A DNA stretch of 64,000 nucleotides from JAAXVQ01 sp964604705 (lineage in GTDB: Bacteria; Oederibacteriota; JAAXVQ01). Positions 42,434 through 50,854 of the stretch are shown piece by piece. Location of the stretch: assembly GCA_964604705.1 (NCBI GenBank), contig CAZSAP010000012.1:1-64000 (forward strand), given 5' to 3'. A program made the translations under genes and the position numbers. The notes under the pieces were generated by a model that saw only the letters and a list, made by a program, of their open reading frames with translations, did no database searches and was not told the origin of the DNA. The first letter of the stretch is position 1. Each line of letters starts with the position of its first letter.

Positions 42434-42639
42434 GACTTGAGTATGTTTATGTTTAAAAATAGGGAATCCCATGTCCTCCGGCATTGAAGTGTGTACATGA
42501 CTCGGTAGCTTTGCAAGACATGCTTTGCCTTTGGAGGGCAACACGTGACCCGCAGTTTTTAGGGGTTACCCGAGCGTAGGCGAGGCACGCGGCGGTTGGA
42601 ATCGGATTCCCTATTTTTAAACATAAACATACTCAAGTC
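42434..42639. repeat. Long inverted repeat with 36-bp perfect arms inside the biosynthetic cluster
   Basis: Bases 42434-42469 are the exact reverse complement of 42604-42639, with a 134-nt loop. Weaker inverted similarity (AGCACGTT, TTAG, GTTAA) continues outward to about 42402 and 42657. It separates the radical SAM genes from the dehydratase operon. Unrelated in arm sequence to the 23261-23437 element but identical in arm length. The remaining 42285-42681 sequence has no convincing gene. Confidence 0.95.
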
Positions 42640-42681
42640 TTAACTACTAAAACGTGCTTCAAGCCACGCGAAACAACAGGC

Positions 42682-44046
42682 TTAATGCGCGAGATACTCC
42701 CAGAGTGGCCCTTTTCTCCCGCGCGAGCGCATGCGCTGCATGACGGCTTCGCTTTGTTTCCAGGCCGCGGGCGTAATCCAGCGGGAGTCGATCTTCGCGT
42801 GCGATTCGACTTGGTGGGTCAACCAGGCCAACGGGGTCCACTTGGAAAAATAAAACTTGGGGGCGAGCAACGTGTCGTCGGCTGCGACCACGCCTTCGTG
42901 TACTGCCATGCGATGCAAGGGCGTGTGGGGAAAAACCCGCATGCCTAAGTAAGGAAAAAACGCAGCCGGGGTAAGTTCCTTGGATTGCTGAAAGCTCTGC
43001 GAGACCGTGTCCATGGTTTCACCCGGGCCGCCCAAAATCAAAAAGTGCGCCTGATGAATGCCCGCGGCTGCGGCCGCCCGGCTCCATTTTACAATATCGT
43101 CCACCCGGAACGGCTTGCTGTACGCGGCCAAGACCGTGTCCGAAAGCGAGTCTGTGCCAAACTCAATATGCGTGCACCCGGCCTCGGCCATACGATCCAA
43201 AAGCCCATCGGGCAAGCGCCCGGGTTCGCAAAAACACGTCCAGGTGACCGGACGCCCCAGTTGCTTCAAGCGCCGGCAAAAGGCTTCGGCATGCTCGGGA
43301 TGCAAGTTGAAGACCGAGTCCACAATAAACACATGGTCAACGCCCGAGTCTCCGGCCAGGCGCTGCAAGTCCTCGGCAGCGTCCTCCGAAGCCAGCGGAC
43401 GGCATCCGGGGCCATCAATGTGCGGGTACGTGCAATACACACAGGCATGTTTGCACCCCAGTTGCGTCTGTGCATTGAGACTCCCGCCGTGTTTCCAATA
43501 ATACTCTGTCAGCTCCGGTTCCCGTTCCACCCGGGCCTCGACGACCACGCGTTGCGTGGCGCGCGGCGTATGCAGAAAGCGATCGCCCATACGGAGAACC
43601 AACCCGGGGACCGTCTCCCAGTCCAGCCCCTGATCCATGGCCCGCGCCAACTGCGCCAGGACCTGCTCGCCGGGTCCGGGAACGCCCGCGTCCGCACCCA
43701 AGGCCTTGAGCATGATCTCCGGAAAAATCGAGTAGGCGGGACCGCCCAAAACCACCGGTGCTTGCGAGAGCGAGCGCACCCGCTCCATGAGTTCCTGGTA
43801 ACCGGTCAGATAATCGTGGGTGTTTTCGCTTTCGGTGTTGTCCACATTGCGGAGCGAAACACCAATAAGTCGGGGTTGGCATTGCGCGAGCGCCTCCGGC
43901 AATGCGTCAAGTCCGTGCACCAAACGGTCAAAGACGCGTACCGAATGCCCGAGCTGGCGTAGGTACGTAGCCAACCGACTCACGCCCAACGGATAGACCG
44001 GTGCGGGTTGCGTTTCTATATTGGCGGAAATGAGTAAGATGTTCAC
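42682..44046 (-). CDS. B12-binding radical SAM enzyme
   Basis: The 454-residue protein has an N-terminal cobalamin-binding-type domain (about 1-125; ILLISANIETQP, YPLGVSRLATYLRQLGHSV) and a radical SAM core with C198-x3-C202-x2-C205 (LGCKHACVYCTYP). This class methylates unactivated carbons or rearranges carbon skeletons; related proteins sit in anammox gene sets proposed for ladderane lipids. The GTG at 44046 overlaps the upstream gene's TGA by four bases (GTGA), so a frame extending 40 codons earlier is rejected. It lacks the Asp-x-His-x2-Gly base-off motif, so B12 binding is not certain. Confidence 0.82.
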   Translation of the reverse strand: MNILLISANIETQPAPVYPLGVSRLATYLRQLGHSVRVFDRLVHGLDALPEALAQCQPRLIGVSLRNVDNTESENTHDYLTGYQELMERVRSLSQAPVVLGGPAYSIFPEIMLKALGADAGVPGPGEQVLAQLARAMDQGLDWETVPGLVLRMGDRFLHTPRATQRVVVEARVEREPELTEYYWKHGGSLNAQTQLGCKHACVYCTYPHIDGPGCRPLASEDAAEDLQRLAGDSGVDHVFIVDSVFNLHPEHAEAFCRRLKQLGRPVTWTCFCEPGRLPDGLLDRMAEAGCTHIEFGTDSLSDTVLAAYSKPFRVDDIVKWSRAAAAAGIHQAHFLILGGPGETMDTVSQSFQQSKELTPAAFFPYLGMRVFPHTPLHRMAVHEGVVAADDTLLAPKFYFSKWTPLAWLTHQVESHAKIDSRWITPAAWKQSEAVMQRMRSRGRKGPLWEYLAH

Positions 44047-45131
44047 GAGTTCGGGGACGCTTCGGAAATGGAATGCGCGCGCTTGGCCTGCACATGCCAG
44101 CACAACGGGTCCGAGGCCAAATAATTGCCCGTTTGCTGATACGCCGCTCCGCGGCAGCCGTAGCACTTTTCATTTAACGCGCACTCACGGCATTCGCCCT
44201 CAATGCGCTCGCGAATCTGACGAAGGTTGCGAAAGACCTCGCTGGACTCCAGCAGGTCTTTCAACGAACGCTCGCGAATGTTTCCAACCTTCACGTCCAC
44301 GCCCGGACACGGGCTGACAAAGCCCAACGAATCGACCAAACAACTGTAGGTATGCCGTCGGCAATTTTCCCCCACCAAGGGCGGGGTGCTGGTCCAGACA
44401 TGGCCAAACTCTTTCTCGTCAATTTGGCGAATGGTTTCAAACACCGCGTAGGCTTCCTGCGGCGTGATGGCCAATTCCTGGTGTTCTTGAAGCCGTCCCT
44501 GCGGGGTGAGCATCTCCACATAGGGAATGTATTTGTGCGTTCGCGCCCAACGCCAAATATCGGGCAGTTCATCTTTGTTCTGGCGGCACATCACGGTCTC
44601 GATGCCCAGCCGGTGTTCGTCATCCGGATATCCCGCCTGGTGCAAATTGTCCAAGGCTTCCTGAATCGACGTATGCGTGCCCCGCCGCCCGGCTAAATAA
44701 TCTTGCACCTCGGGTTTGGCACTGTTGAACTTCACATTGACCGAGACATGATTCATATACAAGAACTCCGCCCATTCACGTGTGAGCAAGGTTCCGTTGG
44801 TGAAGATGTCCATTTTTAAGCCAAGGTTGTGCATGTGTCCGATCAGCCCGCGCAATTGGGGATACAGCAAAGGCTCTCCGCCCCCCAAAATAATGATCCG
44901 GCGCGCACCCAGGTCCTGGGCCTGGCGGACCACATCGGTCAACTCGGAGTAATCCAGTTCGCCTTGCAAAGGTTGCCCCGACGAGGCATAACAATATTTG
45001 CAGACCAAATTGCAGGCACGGGTTAGTTCCAGTTCCATGGTTAACAGCGCCCCGGGTTGGGCTGCACAGGCGGCGATCTCCGCTTCAGAAAATTCAGGCA
45101 TCCAACTGGGATTGCAACCTTGTGATGACAT
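44043..45131 (-). CDS. Radical SAM/SPASM-domain enzyme
   Basis: The 362-residue protein has the radical SAM motif C40-x3-C44-x2-C47 (ACNLVCKYCYAS) and a C-terminal SPASM region with clustered Cys (CLVDSLGFVSPCPGV, CRECALNEKCYGCRGAAY, DPLCW) to hold auxiliary iron-sulphur clusters. SPASM enzymes usually modify peptides or aminoglycosides but some act on other substrates. Its translational coupling to the B12-type enzyme suggests two consecutive radical steps on one substrate. No precursor peptide gene is seen nearby. Confidence 0.85.
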   Translation of the reverse strand: MSSQGCNPSWMPEFSEAEIAACAAQPGALLTMELELTRACNLVCKYCYASSGQPLQGELDYSELTDVVRQAQDLGARRIIILGGGEPLLYPQLRGLIGHMHNLGLKMDIFTNGTLLTREWAEFLYMNHVSVNVKFNSAKPEVQDYLAGRRGTHTSIQEALDNLHQAGYPDDEHRLGIETVMCRQNKDELPDIWRWARTHKYIPYVEMLTPQGRLQEHQELAITPQEAYAVFETIRQIDEKEFGHVWTSTPPLVGENCRRHTYSCLVDSLGFVSPCPGVDVKVGNIRERSLKDLLESSEVFRNLRQIRERIEGECRECALNEKCYGCRGAAYQQTGNYLASDPLCWHVQAKRAHSISEASPNS

Positions 45132-45222
45132 TGTAACTCCTTACGTAGGCATTCAACTCCCCTTGCTCCCCCTCTTTAACAACCAAGGGGCCGGGAGACG
45201 TTTCCTGGCTTAAGACGTAGCC

Positions 45223-46119
45223 TCACGCCCAGAAATCATAAAAGTTAAACCACTGCAACGGATGCCGCTTGACCATGGCTTCCACTCGGGACGCATACAG
45301 TTGCACGGCTTCACCCACGGCCTGTTCGCGTTGCGCCGGTGCAGCATCCAGCACCTGGGGCGGAAACGCAGAAAAGGCATACCTGCGCTTGCCGGTGCGA
45401 ATGGCAAAACACGTGATAATAGGGCAGCCTGCTATGGCTGCGATGTGAAACGGCCCTTCGGGAAAGGCCGCCGACGCCCCTAAAAAGGGAACACGCCGCG
45501 TCCGCGCTCCCGGTAAAAAACGATCGCCGTGCATGGCCACGATGTCCCCACGCCGCAACGCCGCTAGCATTTGCAAACTGCCGTCTTCATCGTCCAACCC
45601 GATCACACTTAGGCCGGCATCCTGTTTTTTTTTTAAATAGGCGCTTAGCCGATTCGCCTCTGCCCGCACCATGGCGACGGAAAAATGATGCGAAATCCGT
45701 TCACGCAGCAAGCTTCCTGCAACTTCCCAATTGCCTACGTGCGCACTCACCAAAATAACGCCGCGCCCCTGAGCCAGGGCCGTACGGATGTGGTCTTCGC
45801 CTTCATACGTAAAGGTGAAGGTACCGCCGGCACCTGAAAACATGCAGGCGCGATCCAAAAGCACATCGCCAAACGAGAGCAAGTGAGCGTAGACCGTCAA
45901 CGACGACGTGGGATGCTGTTTGTGGAAGCGTTGAAGAAAGGTGCGCGAGGCAAGACGACTGGCCCGAACGCCCAGCCAATAATACAACGTGACAAACATC
46001 AGTAAAATGCCGGCCGCATCCCGCCCTACGATCCTGAGGAGTTGGTGAAAAATCCAGTAACCCAAAACATTCCCGCGCAAGCGTCCGCTCCAGGTTTTCT
46101 CAGATGACGGTTCGGACAT
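45223..46119 (-). CDS. LpxL/HtrB-like lysophospholipid acyltransferase
   Basis: The 298-residue protein has a short N-terminal membrane segment (about 35-52), the acyltransferase motif SAHVGNWE (125-132; H127 and E132), MHGDRFLPGARTRRVPFLG and the FPEGP motif. It is of the lipid A acyltransferase type found in APE and flexirubin clusters, where it is thought to attach the polyene to a lipid. Location is inner membrane. ACP-2 lies 20 nt upstream and is the likely acyl donor. Confidence 0.85.
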   Translation of the reverse strand: MSEPSSEKTWSGRLRGNVLGYWIFHQLLRIVGRDAAGILLMFVTLYYWLGVRASRLASRTFLQRFHKQHPTSSLTVYAHLLSFGDVLLDRACMFSGAGGTFTFTYEGEDHIRTALAQGRGVILVSAHVGNWEVAGSLLRERISHHFSVAMVRAEANRLSAYLKKKQDAGLSVIGLDDEDGSLQMLAALRRGDIVAMHGDRFLPGARTRRVPFLGASAAFPEGPFHIAAIAGCPIITCFAIRTGKRRYAFSAFPPQVLDAAPAQREQAVGEAVQLYASRVEAMVKRHPLQWFNFYDFWA

Positions 46120-46138
46120 TACTGCCAGCTCCGATGAT

Positions 46139-46387
46139 TTAGCGTTTTTGAATCAATTCGGCGATTTTGTCGTAAATTTTACCCACCGTATCGATTTGAC
46201 GTGCTTCTGCTTCTTCAATTTTCACTTGGAACGCCTTCTCCAAAGCCACAATCAGATCGACACCATCAAGGCTGTCCAAACCCAATTCATCCCGAAGGTT
46301 GGCTTCCGGAACCAACTTGTCGGGGGTTAATTCAAAAGCATCCTCAAGAATTTTATTAATCCGTTCTTTAAGCTCTTGCTCATTCAT
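46139..46387 (-). CDS. Acyl carrier protein ACP-2
   Basis: An 82-residue ACP with the Ser attachment site in LGLDSLDGVDL (about 35-45). It differs clearly from ACP-1. A GGAGG site precedes the ATG. It is the first gene of the leftward half-cluster and its promoter should lie in 46388-46500, where only a weak TATAAA-like element is seen. Confidence 0.92.
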   Translation of the reverse strand: MNEQELKERINKILEDAFELTPDKLVPEANLRDELGLDSLDGVDLIVALEKAFQVKIEEAEARQIDTVGKIYDKIAELIQKR

Positions 46388-46798
46388 GTACTTTGGTTCC
46401 TCCGTTAAAAAATGGCTCTGTTTAAAAACCCAAATGCCCTAAACGCCCAGGTACAAACAATGCGCTTGGGAAATAACTGTTTTATAAGACTCTGGTTTTA
46501 CCATGAAGCCAGGCCGAAAACCAAGCAAAATTTTCAGAATGCCCTCCCGCTAACCCTTAAGATGCAGTCTGACTTTTCATCCTATAAAAAGCCAATACTC
46601 CGGCATCCACGCTTCCTCCCCCACTCCGTTCGGATGCTTACCCCTCAAGCTCGCTGCCCATGTACTGGGCAGAAAGAGCGATCTTTCCTGTGGCCAAACT
46701 TTTTTATTTTCACTCATAAATTATGTTTTATTCCGGCTTGCCGTTCCTTATAATAAGGAAGTTGTTGCGGCTCATTCCAGTGAGTTGAGGGTACGCGT
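46388..46798. other. Divergent intergenic region between ACP-2 and the hybrid kinase
   Basis: A 411-bp region without a supported gene; a 113-codon plus-strand frame (46412-46753) has no ribosome site or recognisable domain. TCCTTAT-A-ATAAGGA (46745-46759) is a perfect palindrome overlapping a TATAAT (46749-46754) that probably starts kinase transcription; the palindrome could be an operator. Confidence 0.45.
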
Positions 46799-49648
46799 AT
46801 GCCCCGTCCACCCAAAAAAGCCTTAACTGCCAAGTCAAGCACTGCCCCTCATTCTATAAAAAAATCTTTGTCCAACTATAAAAAAAACCCCGATCCATCG
46901 CCTCCACCCTCACCCCACCCGCAAACACAACAGGAACAGTGTCCGCCCGAACCTACCGAAGCTGAAGCTTTTTATCGAACGGTTTTTAATCACTCGCAAA
47001 TGGGAATTGTCCGCGTCTCCCTGCAGGGTCGTTTTCTCCAAACCAATTCAGCCTTCCAGCGCATGCTGGGCTACAGTGAACACGAATTGCTTGAGAAAAC
47101 CATCCGCGAGGTAACCCATCCCGAAGATATGGACACGCTGTTGATGGTTCGGGAACTGGTTGAAGGACACCGTCCCTCGTTTCATGTGGAAAAACGCTAT
47201 CTCCATAAAAACAGCGGGGTTGTCTGGGCCATTGTTGATGTGAATCTTGTCCGCGATGCGCAAGAAACTCCGCGCTACTTGGTGGCCACGTTGCAAGACA
47301 TCACCCCGCGCAAGCTCGCTCAAGCGCAGCACCAAACCAGCGCGGCTCAATTCCAATCCCTTTTCAACCACATGGCCGAAGGCGTGGCCCTGCATGCGAT
47401 CGTTTATTCCGATCAAGGCGTGCCCATCAATTACCGCCTGTTGGACATCAACCCCCAGTACGAACGCATTTTAAACCTGCGTCGCGACGATGTGGTGAAC
47501 CGTTTGGCCAACGAAGTCTATCAGGTGCCCGAACCACCTTATCTTTTGGAATTCACATCTGTATGCGCCGAAAAAAAGGTGTTTGCCTTCGAAACCTACT
47601 TTCCGCCTATGGACAGACACTTCTCCATCTCCGTCGCTTATCTCCAACCCGGACATTTCGCCACCATCTTCACAGACATTACCGAACGTAGAAAATCAGA
47701 ACTGGCACTGCAACGCAGCGAGGAGCGCTACCGATTAATCTTCGAGAATACCCCGTTGGGCATTATTCACTTTGACCTGCAGGGAACCATCACAGACTGC
47801 AATGTTCGCTTACTGGAAATTCTCGGCTCCACGCGTGAGCGCCTGATTGGGTTCAATGTGTTTGGGCAAGTGACCAACCCCGGTATGCAGCAAGCCTTCC
47901 GCGACGCCCTGGAAAAAGGGATCGGAAATTTTGCAGGCATGTATCAATCCGTGACCGGCTCCCGAGAGGTAACCATGCGCGCCCTGATCCGGCGCATCCA
48001 ATCCCCCGAGGGGAAAACACTCGGAGGAACCGCGCTCTTTGAGGATGTCAGTGAGCAACATCGGATCGAATCCGCCTTGCGTGAAAGCGAAGATCGCTTC
48101 CGGAGCATTTTCGAGCAGTCTCCGCTCGCCATCCAAATATTTGATGCCGAAGGTTACTTGGTAACCGCCAATCCAATAAGCGAACAGCTTTTTGGCAAGC
48201 CCCAACCCCACCCCAAAATCCGTACGTCCTTTCTCAACGATCCCTTTCTTCCACCTACCGTGCGAGAAGCCTTGCTCAGCGGAACGTCAGCCCACTTTGA
48301 ACTTGAACTTCCGTTAGCGGAACACGGACGCCTTTTTGCCACAGACCAACAGCGAACGGATACTCTTTGGTTGGATGTTACGGTGGTGCCTTTACGCGAA
48401 CACACTTCGGAGATACTCCGCGGCTACCTCATGCTCAGCAACAACATCACGGAACGCCGCCAAGCGGAAAACGAAAAAAACACCCTGGCCGATCAACTGC
48501 GCCAAGCCCAAAAAATGGAAATGATCGGTCTGTTAGCGGGCGGCGTGGCGCACGACTTCAACAACCTGCTCTCACCCATCCTGGGCTATGCGGACCTGCT
48601 TTTGCTTAAATACCGACCTGGGCACCCGGATTTCGAGAGTCTGGCAGCCATCAAAACCACGGCCGAGCGCGCATCCCAACTCACCCGTCAACTCTTGGCG
48701 CTTAGCCGCAAACAAGTCCTAAACATGCAGCCACTCAATCTCAATAAAGTGCTGCTTGATTTCAATAAGATGCTGCGTACCTTTCTTGGGGAAAACATCA
48801 CGCTGCAAACGCATGCGGACCGTCACCTGCACTTGGTCATGGCCGATCCCGTGCAAGTGCATCAAGTCCTTATGAACCTGGCCATCAATGCACGCGAAGC
48901 CATGCCGCAGGGCGGTCTCCTAATTTTCGAGACCGCCAACGTCACCTTAGACGAAGCGTATACCCGCACGCATGCCGGCGTCATTCCTGGTGACTATGTC
49001 ATGTTGAGTGTGACGGACAACGGACAAGGGATCTCACCGGAAACCATGCAGCACATTTTCGAGCCCTTTTTCACTACCAAGGAAAGTGCCAAAGGGACCG
49101 GTTTGGGCCTGTCCATTGTGTATGGCATTATTCGGCAGCACAACGGACATATCTGGACCTACAGTGAACCTGGCCAAGGTACCACCTTCAAGCTTTTTTT
49201 CCAGCAAGCCGAAAAGGGATGCCCCGAAACACCTGCAACGAACAAGACATCCAAACCACGCCTCCACGGGCGCGAAACCCTTTTGCTGGTAGAAGACGAG
49301 CCTTTGGTCCGAAAGCTGGCCGAGGATATTCTCACCGCCCATGGCTATAAGGTTCTAGTCGCACAAGACGGTTTTGAAGCGTTGCAATTGGTCCGAGAGA
49401 ACAAACCCCGGATTGATCTTCTGGTGAGCGATGTAATCATGCCTGGGCTTAACGGCCGGGAACTGCATCAGCGTTTGCTCCCCCTTTATCCGGGCTTGCG
49501 CGTTTTATTCATTTCAGGATATACTCAGAATGTATTGACCCAGCAAGGTGGCTTGAACGCCGATGTGGAACTGGTGCAAAAGCCCTTTACCATCCAAGCC
49601 TTGCTGGAGCGGGTACGTTTAGTCATCGACCGACCTTCGGTCCCATGA
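46799..49648 (+). CDS. Multi-PAS hybrid sensor histidine kinase
   Basis: The 949-residue protein has a Pro/Lys-rich N-tail (1-45), about four PAS modules (roughly 55-170, 180-300, 305-425, 430-560), a HisKA dimerisation domain with H585 in GVAHDFNNLLSPILGYADLL, a HATPase domain (EPFFTTKESAKGTGLGLS) and a C-terminal receiver with D878 (SDVIMPG). There are no membrane segments, so it senses cytoplasmic cues. The phosphorelay target is unknown. It sits between the two halves of the biosynthetic cluster and is followed 49 nt later by a ParA-like gene. Confidence 0.93.
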   Translation: MPRPPKKALTAKSSTAPHSIKKSLSNYKKNPDPSPPPSPHPQTQQEQCPPEPTEAEAFYRTVFNHSQMGIVRVSLQGRFLQTNSAFQRMLGYSEHELLEKTIREVTHPEDMDTLLMVRELVEGHRPSFHVEKRYLHKNSGVVWAIVDVNLVRDAQETPRYLVATLQDITPRKLAQAQHQTSAAQFQSLFNHMAEGVALHAIVYSDQGVPINYRLLDINPQYERILNLRRDDVVNRLANEVYQVPEPPYLLEFTSVCAEKKVFAFETYFPPMDRHFSISVAYLQPGHFATIFTDITERRKSELALQRSEERYRLIFENTPLGIIHFDLQGTITDCNVRLLEILGSTRERLIGFNVFGQVTNPGMQQAFRDALEKGIGNFAGMYQSVTGSREVTMRALIRRIQSPEGKTLGGTALFEDVSEQHRIESALRESEDRFRSIFEQSPLAIQIFDAEGYLVTANPISEQLFGKPQPHPKIRTSFLNDPFLPPTVREALLSGTSAHFELELPLAEHGRLFATDQQRTDTLWLDVTVVPLREHTSEILRGYLMLSNNITERRQAENEKNTLADQLRQAQKMEMIGLLAGGVAHDFNNLLSPILGYADLLLLKYRPGHPDFESLAAIKTTAERASQLTRQLLALSRKQVLNMQPLNLNKVLLDFNKMLRTFLGENITLQTHADRHLHLVMADPVQVHQVLMNLAINAREAMPQGGLLIFETANVTLDEAYTRTHAGVIPGDYVMLSVTDNGQGISPETMQHIFEPFFTTKESAKGTGLGLSIVYGIIRQHNGHIWTYSEPGQGTTFKLFFQQAEKGCPETPATNKTSKPRLHGRETLLLVEDEPLVRKLAEDILTAHGYKVLVAQDGFEALQLVRENKPRIDLLVSDVIMPGLNGRELHQRLLPLYPGLRVLFISGYTQNVLTQQGGLNADVELVQKPFTIQALLERVRLVIDRPSVP

Positions 49649-49697
49649 TCTGCACCTTCGACCTCTATGCTGTTTGCTTCAAGGAGTGTGAGCCAAC

Positions 49698-50798
49698 ATG
49701 GCCAAAGTCATCGCCATTGCCAACAACAAAGGCGGCGTAGGCAAAACCACCACCGCCATCAGTCTGGCCGCCATTTTTGCCGACTGGAATCTGCGTGTGG
49801 CCTTAATTGACAACGACCCCCAGGGCAACATAGGGGTGTATTTAGGCCAGAACGTGTTCGACAACAAGCACACCATTGCGGATATGTACAACGGACTCAG
49901 CTTAAAAAAAATCGGCACCCACACCTTGTTTCACGACCTTCTCAAGCAAAACGGACTTACGTTTGCCCACGAAAATCTAACCATCTTTTTATCCAATCAC
50001 CATTTGGCGTTTGTGGCTGAAGATTTCCATCGCATTGGCAAACTCTTAGAAGCCCTCGACGAAATTAAGGATGACTTCGATGTGGTGCTTATCGATAACG
50101 GGCCCTATATTGGTTACCTGACACGCGCCGCGCTTTTGGCGGCCAACATGGTTTTGGTCCCAACCGAAGCCGGGGCCGGAGGCTTGGCGGGCATTCCCCA
50201 GATCATTCAGGAGACCGAAGCCATCAATGCCCGGCATTGGCGCCAGGTTATGATCCGGGTCTTCGTCAATAATTTTCAGCACTCGGAAGATTTTGATGTG
50301 CGCAATTTGCAACGTTTGAAATCCCTGGTGGGCAACCGCCTGTACAACACCTACATTCCGGCCAACATTCACTTGCGCAAATCCAAGGAAATGGGACTCC
50401 CCATCAACCTCATTGATAAAGCCGCCAAGACTCCGGTGCAGGGGGCCATGGCCTTTAAAATACTCGCCAAGAACATACTCAAAGATCTCTTTCCGGAATT
50501 TAAAATCGAGACCGAAGGAAAAACCAAACCCATTTCAGGCAAGGTTAAACGTCTGGCCGATGCGTATCAACCGCAATCGCCGACAGCCAAAAAAATCACA
50601 CCCCTGACCCCACCCACCGAAGCGCCGCCCCGTTTGCGTGTGCCGTCCTCACATACTCAAGTTACACCTTCGGCCCAATACACGCGCGGCCAAGACTCGC
50701 ATCCGTTTGGTTCGGTGGAGACGAACACCATCACCACCTCCACGGGCAACACGGCCTACGCCAGCCGCCCGATTGGGGAGAACGACAACTCGCGGTAA
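49698..50798 (+). CDS. ParA/Soj-like ATPase (orphan)
   Basis: The 366-residue protein has the deviant Walker A KGGVGKTTTAIS (11-22), DNDPQGNIGVYLG (A' region) and LIDNGPYIGYLTR (Walker B). ParA-type ATPases position DNA or protein cargo on the nucleoid or cell pole. The last ~100 residues are a disordered Pro/Thr/Ser-rich tail, unlike chromosomal ParA. No parB or parS is nearby. AAGGAG precedes the ATG. Cotranscription with the kinase is likely, suggesting positioning of a signalling or secretion complex; that is inference. Confidence 0.88.
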   Translation: MAKVIAIANNKGGVGKTTTAISLAAIFADWNLRVALIDNDPQGNIGVYLGQNVFDNKHTIADMYNGLSLKKIGTHTLFHDLLKQNGLTFAHENLTIFLSNHHLAFVAEDFHRIGKLLEALDEIKDDFDVVLIDNGPYIGYLTRAALLAANMVLVPTEAGAGGLAGIPQIIQETEAINARHWRQVMIRVFVNNFQHSEDFDVRNLQRLKSLVGNRLYNTYIPANIHLRKSKEMGLPINLIDKAAKTPVQGAMAFKILAKNILKDLFPEFKIETEGKTKPISGKVKRLADAYQPQSPTAKKITPLTPPTEAPPRLRVPSSHTQVTPSAQYTRGQDSHPFGSVETNTITTSTGNTAYASRPIGENDNSR

Positions 50799-50854
50799 GC
50801 GTTCCTCAAGTAACCGCTCCCACAGGCAACCCCATTCGCCCTCACGGCATTCAC

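Noticed and set aside
46412..46753. 113-codon plus-strand frame in the ACP-2/kinase intergenic region
   Set aside because: No ribosome site, no recognisable domain, low-complexity composition and location in a promoter region.
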